A DNA stretch of 64,000 bases from Craspedostauros australis (GCA_026770025.1 JAMXDE010000004.1:3211501-3275500), one strand, 5' to 3'; positions 9,201 to 19,240 are shown, counted from the first letter of the stretch. Numbers and translations: made by a program. Notes: generated by a model from the sequence alone, not told the origin.

Positions 9201-10356
9201 GAGTCGCTGAACGTGCCCTCGCCTCTGCCGCTCTCGGGGTTCATATGTGGACGATGCTTCGTCCCCACAATATCAACGAGGTTCGGCACCTGCTTCGAGA
9301 GGACGGCGAGTGCCGTGCGTCCCAATCCCCTCGAAATCGCCGTTTTCAACCTCTTGTACTGGTCCTTCCGGAACTGGCGCAGCTGCTCGCGGCTTTTGGA
9401 TGCGGCCGGGCAAGGAATTGATGCCGACGCCGTATCGTGCTGCAACTGCGCGATGCTGAAGCAGAGCTTGCTGATGGCCGACCTCACGCTCTCGAGCGGC
9501 TGTTGGTCGTTCTGATTGTTCTCGAACTTGGTGGAAACTGACAACTGTTGCTGTTGGGTATATATATCTCACTTGTACCGAACGTGTCAGGAGCGCTGGG
9601 ACGCGTGAAGTACTGGATTTACTTTTGTCCTCCCCGGGAGGGTGCGGGTTCGATTCCCGCCCTGGCACGAACAAGTGACGATTTGACAGAAACGAAGAAG
9701 AGCTTGCGTCGCACCGCCTCGGGCTGCAGCTGATGAGCCAGCATGGACTTGCCCGAACCGGACAGGCCGGCCAACAGCGCCAGGCTGCGACGCGATTCAT
9801 GACGCCGGCTTTGAGAGCGGGCAAGCTTCGGCATCGGCCGTTCTGTGGGAGCATCGCGGCCTGAGGTAGACGACGCGGAAGGCATTTGCGCGTATTCGGA
9901 GACGTGACGATCCAGCATCTGGTTCAGTGTCTTCATCTCCTCGCTTCTGCCCACGAGCCTGATCCGACTGAAATCCAGCCGCTCGTGAGAGTACTCCCTC
10001 AATCGATTGGCGTTGATGCTGAGCATTCGGACGGGGCGTTGCGAGACGTTGCGCATGAGTATCGAGCCTCTGAGGTTGCTTTCCCGCCTGGATGATTGGT
10101 AATCCGACGCGCTGGAGACGGACATTTCTGTGGTGCTCGTGGTGGACGCCCTGCTTACGTCGCCGGACTGGTGACTGCGATGCGCATCTCGTTTGGAGAG
10201 CCGCAGGGGCTCCGAGTGTTCGGCCCAGTCGGCATCATCGCCGGCATCATCGTCGCCATCTGCGGGAGCAGACACGATGGTGATGTGCTGTTCATCGATA
10301 CTGCCGACGGCATCGACGTCGCTCGACGATTTCCGCTTGAGGCTGAACGAAGGCAT
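6206..10356 (-). CDS. Large predicted ATPase (AAA_16 / COG3899-like), interrupted by one intron or insert
   Basis: A protein of about 1330 residues resembling the ATPase core of multi-sensor signalling ATPases, but without attached kinase domains. It is encoded in two blocks, 10356 to about 9689 and about 9543 to 6206. Block 1 has a Ser-rich leader, the AAA_16 entry LVGRSEEMKTLNQ (~residue 132) and Walker A GLSGSGKS (~197). Block 2 has Walker B-type IADDLQWAD (~380), helical repeat-like sequence, and the C-terminal signature YHFDEALRLYGEWGAPAKV typical of COG3899. Start: ATG at 10356 (MPSFSLKRK), because the open frame further upstream has no ATG. A low-complexity Asn/Ala-Asp/Thr tract lies mid-protein (8120-8240). 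The junction between the blocks is unusual (9534-9693). Substrate and partners are unknown; signalling is inferred from family. Confidence 0.8.
8110..8245. repeat. Hexamer minisatellite inside the ATPase gene
   Basis: On the plus strand it is mostly GTTGGC-type hexamers plus longer GTGTC-type units, read on the minus strand as a run of Asn-Ala followed by Asp-Thr-Gly repeats. The frame is kept because the units are multiples of three. Confidence 0.7.
9534..9693. other. tRNA-bearing insert flanked by 5-bp direct repeats, in the ATPase reading frame
   Basis: The five bases GAAAC occur at 9534-9538 and again at 9689-9693. Removing one copy and the 150 bases between them joins the ATPase frame exactly, giving LFFVSTKFEN, which matches the family without extra residues. 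Canonical GT-AG splicing is also possible (minus-strand donors GTTTCT or GTCAAA; acceptors in CAACAGCAACAG) but adds two or more residues. The segment therefore looks like a short insertion with a target-site duplication, removed as a recent intron or disrupting the gene. It contains a tRNA-like sequence on the opposite strand. Confidence 0.6.
9584..9669 (+). tRNA. tRNA-like gene or pseudogene, long-variable-arm type (Ser-like, anticodon GGA)
   Basis: Folds as a class II tRNA. The acceptor GTGTCAG pairs with CTGGCAC (one G-T pair) and can be lengthened to nine pairs. The D stem is GCGC/GCGT, the anticodon stem AAGTA/TACTT with loop CTGGATT (anticodon GGA, serine), the variable arm CCTCCC/GGGAGG, and the T arm GCGGG-TTCGATT-CCCGC with a perfect B-box core. 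The last base G is the usual serine discriminator. Oddities: no U8, a pyrimidine at position 37, a short D loop, no T run after the 3' end, and one base of overlap between acceptor and T stem unless the acceptor is shifted by one. A TATATATAT stretch lies about 20 bases upstream. A degenerate tRNA or tRNA-derived insert is as likely as a working gene. Confidence 0.45.
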
Positions 10357-10820
10357 CGTGGAGTGAGAAATGGGGATTGTGGATTGTGGTATAAGCAGAG
10401 GAGAGCAGAGCAGAGTACGTTGTTTGGAGAGCACTCGTTCTTTATAAGAGTTAGAATTGGCAGCTGGAGTTTGTGTTGCGAATGTAGGATGGGGTGTGAG
10501 TTGTGATGTGGTTCTATGGGAATGGAATGGTCAGTGTTGGACGCAAGGCACAAGAACATGTTACTCGCTTGCGTTGATGTGTTGACTGGTCCACTCGCTG
10601 ATGCACGATACCTGTCGCAATCGGCGCGTACGGCATGTACTCGTGTCAGGTGTGCGGGGCACCATGGTCTTCTTTCCATCACCACCAATGACCCTTCCTG
10701 ATTCATTGTCGACACAGCGCTCGCATGGATGTCATGGCATTCGGCCCTTGCCGCGCCTCCATCGGCACATACGACAGACGCATACAAGCCACTCAGCCTC
10801 TCTCTCTGCAGTGGTGTGAT
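10357..10820. other. Upstream region of the ATPase gene
   Basis: The 464 bases lie between the ATPase start and a terminal-inverted-repeat element. They presumably carry its promoter and 5' UTR. No gene is supported. Confidence 0.35.
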
Positions 10821-11797
10821 ACTGGTGCCTCAAACAAACGGCTGTAGCCAACGCCATTGGCGATTTTTGGCGATTTTTGGATCACGAAAAATGGTCTGTA
10901 GAATCTAGTACATTTTCTACGTAAGTCCCGAACGAAAACAGGCCAGAAACAGCATCAACCGTGGTCCAACTCTCCGCACTCAGCTCGTATGGGCCATCCT
11001 GTACTCATATTTAAGTTATAGTATCGAATAGTGTTTATATATACCATCCTTAAGTTTGGTGGCTGTTGCTCTCTTTCTCGGTGAGCACTGATGCCATCCA
11101 TCAAGCACCCCCATCATTCACGGACGTTTTTTGGCTTCTGGTTGGCGTGTTTTCATGGTCGAGTTGTTCCAAAGAAGTGTCCCAACCGTCCATGACGTCA
11201 TAATGACGCAAGCGTTGGAACCAGAATTGACCAAACTTGCCACCGAAATTGGGGATCCGAGTGGTCAAATATCAATCCGACCTCCATGGGAGCACTAAAC
11301 GCAAGCATACCTCCATACCATCGCACTCAAACATAATATAGATCATATAGTTGTGACCGCCTCGGAGAGAGTATTCTGAAATGATATCTATTGTACAGAT
11401 TGAGCCAAAGAATGCTCAGCGCGGAGACTTCAAAGATGGAGGGTCGAATTTCTCGAAACAAGAGGCCAGATCCTACCAGACCCCTGTAGAATCCTACTTG
11501 TAGCCAAATGTAGCCAATGAAAACCCGGTCCGTCCTTCGTCCGAAGGCAAAACCACACCAAGGGGGTCAACAAACACAAAAAGATCGATGAGATGGTAGT
11601 AACAACATTATAATGTTAACACTTGCCTGGATAGCCCTGGCTCTTAAGTTTACGTAGATGTGAAGAGATGTTGGATTGAGTGTCTATAAAACGAAGGCGG
11701 AGTTTGGGAAAAACTGATCCAAAATCTGTAGCCAACTGTAGCCAATAATCGCCAATAATCGCCAATTTTTGGGGTCCGTTTGTTTGAGGCACTGGTG
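10821..11797. mobile_element. Non-autonomous TIR DNA transposon (MITE-like, about 0.97 kb)
   Basis: The left end GTGCCTCAAACAAACGG (10824-10840) is repeated exactly as its reverse complement at the right end (11778-11794). The inverted similarity goes on inward as TTGGCGATT(T/A)TTGGCGATT(T/A)TTGG on both arms, so the TIRs run to roughly 60 bp with small indels; TGTAGCCAA occurs several times near both ends. No transposase-like frame exists inside, so it would need help from elsewhere. The outermost bases are uncertain (ACTG on the left, ACCA on the right) and no clear target duplication was found. Confidence 0.75.
11193..11200. promoter_or_regulatory. Perfect CRE palindrome TGACGTCA inside the TIR element
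   Basis: A full 8-bp palindromic cAMP-response-type site (bZIP binding in many eukaryotes, including diatom CO2/cAMP-responsive promoters) lies in the transposon interior, followed closely by the half-site-like TGACGC. One such site could be chance; function is inference only. Confidence 0.25.
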
Positions 11798-12565
11798 TCG
11801 TGAGAGAGCAAGCACAGGCACGAAGTGCGAATCACGCCTCTGCGCGCGTTTGTGTTCCACGCTCCGATTGGGGATTTACGCGAAGATAACACGCCGTCTT
11901 TTCTGATCTTCGGGCCAGTCCAAACCATCTCCAAGCCAGTGTTGTCCGCAATGAACTGAAGAAATACTTATGGAACGTTGATCATGACTACTCGTGTCTG
12001 CTTCTTCCAAATTGTGAAAGGACGATGCGTCGCTCAGCAATGTCTTTGCACTTTTCGTGGAACACACGTACGACTACAACACTCATGATCAACTGTACTC
12101 CAGTATTCTAGTATAATTATGCCTCCGTGTGAAAAGGCCCAAGAGACACAGTCCCGTTCTTGGCGAAGTCCAGGGACACCTCAGATAAGCCTTTCGTCAA
12201 CTGATTTGCGACAGGAGAACGCCAACAATGCCAACCACCAAACACACAATTCGTTCATTGACTACATCGACTATATTGACCAAACAGACTGAGCGGAGTC
12301 GAAACGCCGCATGCGTCAACCACCCAAACCGAGCGACAAAACACCGACCAAAACAACGGGATGGCGCCAAAAACCTGTGATGTGCTTCTTGGAGCCGCCG
12401 GTCATCGGTCTTGTGTTCGCGCCTGCGACCGCGTCCGCAGACATGAGGCATCAAACATAACCTTGACCGCCTCCACTGACGCCGCCAATACTCACAGTCG
12501 CCCACACGACCAACAACAGCCATCCTCCTTGTCAAACCCTCTCTCCTTGGCTGCATGTAGCATTG
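11798..12565. other. Intergenic region
   Basis: The 768 bases between the TIR element and the TrmN6-like gene probably include that gene's promoter. Nothing else is recognisable. Confidence 0.35.
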
Positions 12566-14218
12566 ATGAAGACGACCAAGACCATGGCAAAGAAGGAGCT
12601 GAAGAGATTCGTGCCGAGAGGTGACGTCTCGTTGTCAGAAGATGCACCAGGATGGGCAGGCGAACAGGCGAAGCACCCATCATCGTTGTCTTCCGGAAAC
12701 GACATTGTTGTCACCAATGATGAGGATACTGGTGTGCCCCTCCAAGCAGACACGGGGCTGGGGCCAATCTGCTGGAAGTGCAAGGGCACGGGGGTCGGCA
12801 AGAAGCCCAGCAAGTCCAAGATCTGCACCGTGTGTGATGGAATTGGCCGTCTGCCATCCAAGAAACGAGAGCGCGAAGCCAAGACCAGGTGGGGCGAAAT
12901 CACGCAGCCACGCCGTTCTTATCCAGGTTGGGAAGACTTTGGTCCACAGCCTCGCGGCTTATCCGAGCATGACGCGAATAGTGGAGGGGTGGTGTCCCAT
13001 GCGGTTGCTCTGGTGCGCCAAGCAGAGCGAACGATGAAGTCCGTGGAGGTCATCCTTGCGAGCAATGACGACGACGATGAAGGCGCACCCGCTTGGCTTC
13101 CTCGAAGAGGCGAGCAGCTTTGCAATCTGGTTGGCAGGTGGAGGATATTGCAATGCGTCGGATCGCATCGCTGGACGACAGATGATCTGGTCACGGCGTA
13201 CGTCGCGGCAAAGCAGGTGGAACAGATGGGCACTTCCCGACGGCACGAGCCATTTCGGTACCTCGATCTCGGCACAGGCAACGGCTCCGTGTTGACCATG
13301 ACCACGTGGAAAATCTGCCAATTGCTGCACGAGCGTTGCAAGTTGCTGCAATGCGTTGGCATCGAAGCACGGCGAGAGGCATTTGGGCTCAACAGGCGGT
13401 CCCTGAGTTACAATGTCGGCATCGAACCTGGCCCGCGAGCCAATCCAGGCTGCTGTCCCATCCAAGCCACGGTGCTGCGCGGTGACTTCCGCGAGCTGCC
13501 TCACTTGCTGAAGGAATCATCCATTTGGGACGCAGCCGGGCATGGAAATGAGACTGCTGACAAGTTGTTGGGGGGCTTTGACGTTGTGACAGGGACACCG
13601 CCGTACTTTCGTGTCGATTTTCATGTTGCCGCCACGCAAGACGGAGACAACAAAGCAAAGGTCAGCAGGAAGGATGGCAGAAGCAGCCTCGATGATGAGA
13701 CAAAAAAGACCACCGTCCAACGAGCCGTCATCAACGAGGGAGGCATGCCTTCGTGCCTGCAGTCAGCACCGGCTCGATGTGAATTCCGAGGCGGCATCGA
13801 GGCGTACTGCCATGCCGCACAATTGGCGCTTCACCCGACGCGCGGCGTATTCTGCGTGTGTGAAAACTGGATCAACCATCAACGCGTTTTGAATGCCGCA
13901 CACAGCGCCGGTCTGGACGTCATCAACTTCCAACCTGTGCATGGCAGCACGCGAAAGAATATTCCTCTATTCTGCGTTTACACCATGAAAGTCGCAGCAG
14001 GCGACAGCAGTGTCGATGCCGATGCAGAAGAGAAGCCGAACAACGCAAGCCACGATCCCTTTGGCGCAATCTCAACGCAAGCCACGACTGCAACATCCAC
14101 AAGACGCATCCCGCCCCTCAGCGTGCGAGACGCAGATGGCAAATGGACGCGGGAGTATGCAACGCAAGTACTGGAGTACATGTCCATACCGGCCCAACAT
14201 GAAACCGCCGAGCGATAG
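12566..14218 (+). CDS. TrmN6-like adenine methyltransferase with an N-terminal zinc-ribbon
   Basis: A 550-residue single-exon protein. Residues ~68-95 contain CWKCKGTG and CTVCDGIG, two CxxCxGxG elements that form a DnaJ-type zinc ribbon. The catalytic half is a class I SAM fold of the COG4123 (TrmN6/YfiC) kind: motif I YLDLGTGNGSVL at ~231, an acidic turn VGIEARREAF, and motif IV FDVVTGTPPYFRVDF at ~336. Bacterial members use NPPY to methylate N6 of A37 in tRNA; here the Asn is Thr, a variant I associate with eukaryotic relatives. The later stretch GVFCVCENWINHQRV also follows the family. Start: ATG at 12566; another in good context lies at 12584. An RNA target is inferred from family, not shown. 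Confidence 0.8.
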   Translation: MKTTKTMAKKELKRFVPRGDVSLSEDAPGWAGEQAKHPSSLSSGNDIVVTNDEDTGVPLQADTGLGPICWKCKGTGVGKKPSKSKICTVCDGIGRLPSKKREREAKTRWGEITQPRRSYPGWEDFGPQPRGLSEHDANSGGVVSHAVALVRQAERTMKSVEVILASNDDDDEGAPAWLPRRGEQLCNLVGRWRILQCVGSHRWTTDDLVTAYVAAKQVEQMGTSRRHEPFRYLDLGTGNGSVLTMTTWKICQLLHERCKLLQCVGIEARREAFGLNRRSLSYNVGIEPGPRANPGCCPIQATVLRGDFRELPHLLKESSIWDAAGHGNETADKLLGGFDVVTGTPPYFRVDFHVAATQDGDNKAKVSRKDGRSSLDDETKKTTVQRAVINEGGMPSCLQSAPARCEFRGGIEAYCHAAQLALHPTRGVFCVCENWINHQRVLNAAHSAGLDVINFQPVHGSTRKNIPLFCVYTMKVAAGDSSVDADAEEKPNNASHDPFGAISTQATTATSTRRIPPLSVRDADGKWTREYATQVLEYMSIPAQHETAER

Positions 14219-15184
14219 CAGCTTGCGAGCGATTATGGTCGGCATCAATCAAGGTGCGATCATGGGCAACTCCAAGAATACTCCAGGGTATGCGCTGGCT
14301 AAACGGGGTACTCTCACGTACAGTAGTCGTGATTGTAGATCGCAGGTCACAGCCACCTGTCAAGTCCCACGATCGTGTCATTGTGTGGTGATCTTGTCCT
14401 CGTCACGCCTTCTCGCTTGTCTGCTTCTGCTCTTCCTCCTTCGCGGGGTCGCAATCGTGTCCTTTATAGTATCAACTCCAGCTGCTGATCCATGATGCCT
14501 CTCTCCGCGATGCCCCTCCCAGCGATGGTTTCCGCGGCGCCGATCGCAACCTCCATGGTCGCCCCCTCGGAGTGTCACCAAGTCTTGCTCGTTAGCATCA
14601 ATGTCCATTCTTGCTCTCTCTTTCGTTTCGTTTCGTTGTCGCTCTTTTCGTGTGCACACACGCACGAGGAACAACCGAACCACGGAATCGGACAGAAAGA
14701 GAATACTGTCAAATAGCATAGTTGTCACGTCATCAATAAGCGAAAATCAGAATGAGACAAATTGGACATAAATCCACTGCATAGGCTACATAGATGGACA
14801 TTATCAATGACAACGGTGTGTCCACGACGAAGCGACATTCAAGCGACATGAATCGGAACATTTGCTTGTCTGACACATTTGGGGTGCGATCAAGAGAGGC
14901 GAGCACGAGAACCCGACAACACTAAGAAAGGAAGCATGTCGCGATGGATGCACACAAACAACTCCTAACCACGACATGGTGTTCCCTTCCACTTCGCGGC
15001 GCGATGACAACACCAACAACACCGCAACAAAAACATAAAAAACGAAAGTGGCGAAACTCGCACACAAACACACCAGACCAGAACGGCAACAAGGAGATAG
15101 CCTCCATATCAGCCTCTGCCTCTGCCTTGGCTGCACCCCACGGTTACACCCACGACGAGCGTGCGGCTGGACATCACAGAGACG
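14219..15184. other. Intergenic region upstream of the CRAL-TRIO gene
   Basis: The 966 bases hold the 3' UTR of the TrmN6-like gene and the promoter and 5' UTR of the next. I see no conserved frame or RNA gene. Confidence 0.35.
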
Positions 15185-18017
15185 ATGGACGTCGTCTACG
15201 GGACAGGTAAGAAGACCTTTGCATCCTCAAGCCCAGCACCGCGAGCAGCAAAAGGATCCTCACCAAGCAAATCAGCGATGGGCTTCGCAAAGCCGGGTTC
15301 AACGGCTCCGCTGCGGTGCAGCACCGTGCATGCGGACAAGGCGCTCGGGGCCAGTCTCTGTGGCCTCTCGGCGCAAGCCAAGCGCGCGCTTCGTAAGGAC
15401 ATGCTGTTTGCTATGCCGACCAAGGAACCGTACGACGTCGAGGCGCAAGTGAGCAAGCTGCGGCAAAAGATCATGTCCATCCCACACAAACCGGCTTTTG
15501 ATATTGCGAACAAGACGAATCACGACTACGTCCACGATTCAAAGTTTCTCCTCATGTTCTTGCGTGCGCGGCGTTTTGACATCGACGCGGCGGCGAAGAC
15601 CGTGGTGCAGCACTTCGAACTCAAGCGGGAGATCTGGGACGATGCCAAGCTGGCGAAACCGATCACTATGGCGGACTTATCTAAGACGGAAGAAACAACA
15701 TTCGCCAAGGATGGAAGCCTCCAGGTGCTGCCTGTGCGAGATAGTTCAGGAAGGGCCGTGTACTTCTTGCACGGGAAGGAAAGCTCCGAGAGATGCACAT
15801 CTGTGCTCAATAACACGCCTCAATACAGCGTAAGTACGAAATCGACTCGATCTGGTATCACAGGAACATTCCTGCTGCGCTGCCACGCCACGAGTATACT
15901 ACAGTGCTGGCCCAGAAGCTGCGAATACTGTACTCACATGAAATTCCCATGAATCTCTTGCTTTTCTTCTTTTAACTCCGCCCATCCTTCCACCTGTCGG
16001 GATGCCCCCACGGCATCATGGACTCCGCTCTGTACCACTCTCGATACTGCGACAGGCCCGTACGCTGTGGTACTACATGATGGCGATCATGGAACGCGAC
16101 GACGACACGCAAAAGAACGGCATGGTGTTCATAACGTACGCATTGGGCATGTCAACGGATGGCAGCGACGTTGAACGGGAGCTGTGGTGGAACAGGTGCA
16201 AGGCCATTGCAGGGATACCTGTCCGCACTGCCGCCTTTCACTTCTGCTACAATAACGAGAAGTTGGTGTCGATCATCGATTTGGTGGTGTCGGGGTTGGA
16301 TGAGCCAACCCGGCGTCGGTTCAACGTGGTGTACGGTACGTCCACCTGGGCTAGGGCCATGGTTTCGATGGTGTTGATCTACTAGAGTCTGCTGCCCACC
16401 AATATCAACATGGTGGACATGCCGGTTTGCCTGCGAATATCATCTGTTTCTCATTGATTCGATTCGGAAGCTGATGATCAGTTCATTGCGCGGTGCATGC
16501 ATTCAGATTCTCGTGCTTCGGACCTCAACATGTACGTTTACCTCTCCTTCCAACTCTTCGGCAATTGCCAAATTTAAAAAAAATCATCCAAACCTAACAT
16601 AATCGTGAAATCCCGATGGGTAGGAGACGAAGGTGCCTGTCACCGACACTTGAAGACGCACGGAATTTCGAGCAACGCTCTTCCGGTTCCCTCTGCCCGG
16701 GGCGACAGTATCCCGGGCGCGAAGCAGCTTGGTGGCCCTGCACCGAATGGCGGTAGCCAATATCTCACCCAAGAATTTTGCAGGTGGCGCCGACGCCAAA
16801 AGAAGATTGAGATCAATCCAAACGTTTACACGGACGGTATCTCCATCTTGAGGAGGACCGACATCGTGCTCGAAAAGGGGCGAGTGTACCACGATCACCA
16901 CTGGAGTTCCAACCTCAAGGATCAAGTGAGGGAAGTTGTGGCCACGCTAGAAGGCAGGCTGGAAGGTGGCGCCGAAGCGGAGCAGCACTATGACGCGGCG
17001 ATCGTTGTGCACGAACTGGAAGCTCGAGGCGCGCGATTCTTGGAGAAGCGAGACAAGGAGGGTCTGTGGCACTTTGCAGGTTTCGAGACGGCCGAGAGGA
17101 AAGTGCATAATTTATTGCAGCATCCTCTTGACCGCATCACGGACAGATCTGCAACGGTCAACAAGCAGGACGGCGAAAGCCTGGAGAAGCCTGCTCCGAT
17201 TCCAATCCAAATTTCACCACAACCTCGACCGCAGCCTCAACCTCAACATCGCTCCGGCATGCAGTCCATGGAAATGCAGACTGACGACGCAAATGATGCC
17301 GCACCGGATGGCAGACAGTGGGCATACACAGAGTCGGTGGAGGTGCAGACGCAGATGAAGAATGCCATGGCACAAAGCCGCATGGCGTCACCACAAGGGT
17401 GGGCGATGGTGTCCAATTTGCGAACATCTGAGGGCGGGGACGTGCCCGCGCCAGCGAACTTTGCACAAGATCCACCACAGCCAAAAGATGCAACACCCGC
17501 TGTCGGCTTTCGCACCGGCACTTCTGCAAAGGTTCCGTCACGCAACGCGCGCCACACCGTTCATCACTTCCAAAGTGGGGAAACGTTCTTCTCCGTTTCT
17601 TCAAATCAGGCATCAGACGCATCTGAGGACGTGGTGATGAAGCATTTCATTTCGCAATACCCACCGGCAACCAAGCCCGCAGCAACCACGGAGGCAATGG
17701 ATATCACGCCGGCGAAGGTGGATTTGACCATGCTGGACATCGCGTGTGGGCGTGGCAGATCATTGCGCGCGCATCCGGGCAACTTGCATCTGAACGCAAT
17801 ATTGGAGACTCGGTTGGATGAATACAACGCCGCAACAGAGCAAGGGCAGGAGGTGCTTGTGGACATGATCATCAAGGAGCTGGACTCGCAGGGCAGGCGA
17901 TTCTTGAAGAAGGTGGACAGCTCCGGTGGGCCAACTTGGGTTCATCTCACGAAGGGAGAAGCTGCCATCAAGATCAGCCTCGAATTCCGTCACAAGCGCA
18001 GGGACGCAAGCGGTTAG
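15185..18017 (+). CDS. CRAL-TRIO (Sec14-like) lipid-binding protein fused to two DUF6824 domains
   Basis: Exons 15185-15829, 16056-16335 and 16624-18017 give 772 residues. Donors GTAAGT and GTACGT, CAG/TAG acceptors and phases 0 and 1 all agree. Residues ~118-155 are CRAL_TRIO_N (DSKFLLMFLRARRFDIDAA); ~165-330 are the lipid-binding CRAL-TRIO fold. The exon 2-3 join restores YGDEGACHRHLKTHGI, matching the family block YGSHxECQYALxTYGI. Two DUF6824-like units follow at ~385-475 (degenerate, RRTDIVLEKG) and ~675-769 (DIACGRGRSLRAHPGN ... GRRFLKKVD), separated by ~190 low-complexity Gln/Pro/Ser-rich residues. CRAL-TRIO domains carry small hydrophobic lipids or phosphoinositides; DUF6824 has no settled role. 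Start: ATG at 15185; the frame further up has only GTG. Confidence 0.85.
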
Positions 18018-18574
18018 AACCCACATAACGGGCACACTTTCATTTCTGCATGGTTTTTCATCTCTTCAGCAACCCTCACTCTACAGACGCTCCACTCCCG
18101 CAGAACACAACCTATTCACGTGATCTATTTATATCCACATTCACATTCATATACACAAGTTTTTGACACAGTGGAGCGTATCGCAATCGCGATGTCTGCG
18201 CAATCTATGGGGTGCACCGAGAGAATTCTCGCACTGAATCTGGAAAGGGAGGCAGTTTACTTGGACATATCTAGCAAGATTGATTCACGGACACTTCAGT
18301 CGCTGTTGAACTCGTGACCCGATCATTCCTGCCAACAAACCGAAGCGACGATGACGCACTTTGCTCAAGATTCTCCCGAAAACAACGCAGAAAGCGCCGA
18401 TTGCGTGCGTCGAAACCCCACGCGCCAAAAGGCAACGCACATCCCTTGTTTCTTTGTCCACATCACCAAACACACACGACGGATCATAGTCGCATCACAT
18501 ATTATAATATTCTATAATAGAATATAATACTTCACAAGAAAGCAGCGCACACGCACACACGAACAATCCTCACC
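18018..18574. other. Intergenic region and promoter of the plastid-type protein gene
   Basis: The 557 bases are unremarkable except for an AT-rich block at 18501-18530, 45-75 bases before the next ATG. Confidence 0.4.
18501..18530 (+). promoter_or_regulatory. AT-rich inverted repeat upstream of the 18575 gene
   Basis: TATTCTA-TAA-TAGAATA (18508-18524) is a perfect 7-bp inverted repeat within a 30-base A/T block, 50 bases before a start codon in good context (CACCATG). It may serve as a TATA-type core promoter. This rests on position and composition alone. Confidence 0.3.
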
Positions 18575-19240
18575 ATGATCTCAGCAAGGACTCTCAACGC
18601 GGCCCTTGGGTTGCTGGCCGTTTCCGTGGCCCTGAACGGATCCGCGGTGCACGCATTCTTCCAGAGCAAGCCAACAGGTGCCAAGAGTTCGCCGCTTGCC
18701 AACGAGGCCGTTGAGATCTTCGACAAGAAGTATCCGTTCGGTCGCGAGGCGCCCAAGCCACGTCCATTCGCCAACCTGGGCATGCCCGATCAAGACATCG
18801 ACGGCACCAAGTACAAGAAGTACGCCGAGGGACAGAGCACCGGCAACAAGCGCCTCACCGACATCACAGAGGTTCAGGCACGCACCAGCTTCAACGAATT
18901 GGCCAAGCTGTACGGCGACGACCGCGCGCTCGAGATGGTCAAGGCCCTTCCCATCTGCCTTGCGTTTGACAAGACCGCGTTCGCGCCATCGCTGCAAGAA
19001 TGGATCCCCATCTTTGGTGAGGAGGAGAGCAAGGACATGGCGAAGCGCAATCCAGGATTGCTGGCTGTGCGATCCGATGAGGCTGCCAAGGCCACCGACC
19101 AGACCATGTACTTCTCGTACATTGTGGCATACACCAGACCGTTGGGACCGGTGCTGCTGCCGCTTCTGTTCTTCCTGCTGCTGACGCCAGCCATCGAGTC
19201 GTTCACGGGCATTCCGATTCGTAGCACGTTCTTGCAGTAA
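18575..19240 (+). CDS. Conserved-type hypothetical protein, probably plastid-targeted, one C-terminal membrane segment
   Basis: A 221-residue single-exon protein. Residues 1-24 look like a signal peptide (ALGLLAVSVALNGSAVHA) with predicted cleavage just before FFQSKP. Phe at that position is the ASAFAP-like signal for plastids bounded by four membranes, and the next ~20 residues are Ser/Lys-rich with few acids, as in a transit peptide. The mature part is soluble until a hydrophobic segment near residues 188-208 (PLGPVLLPLLFFLLLTPAIE), then a short tail. The ATG has a CACC context. I do not recognise the family; the block KRNPGLLAVRSDEAA seems well structured. A thylakoid or inner-envelope protein is a guess from topology. 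Confidence 0.75.
   Translation: MISARTLNAALGLLAVSVALNGSAVHAFFQSKPTGAKSSPLANEAVEIFDKKYPFGREAPKPRPFANLGMPDQDIDGTKYKKYAEGQSTGNKRLTDITEVQARTSFNELAKLYGDDRALEMVKALPICLAFDKTAFAPSLQEWIPIFGEEESKDMAKRNPGLLAVRSDEAAKATDQTMYFSYIVAYTRPLGPVLLPLLFFLLLTPAIESFTGIPIRSTFLQ

Noticed and set aside
16336-16385. A stop at 16383-16385 as the end of the CRAL-TRIO gene
   Set aside because: The frame passes a good GTACGT donor at 16336, and joining to 16624 restores the conserved end of the CRAL-TRIO domain.
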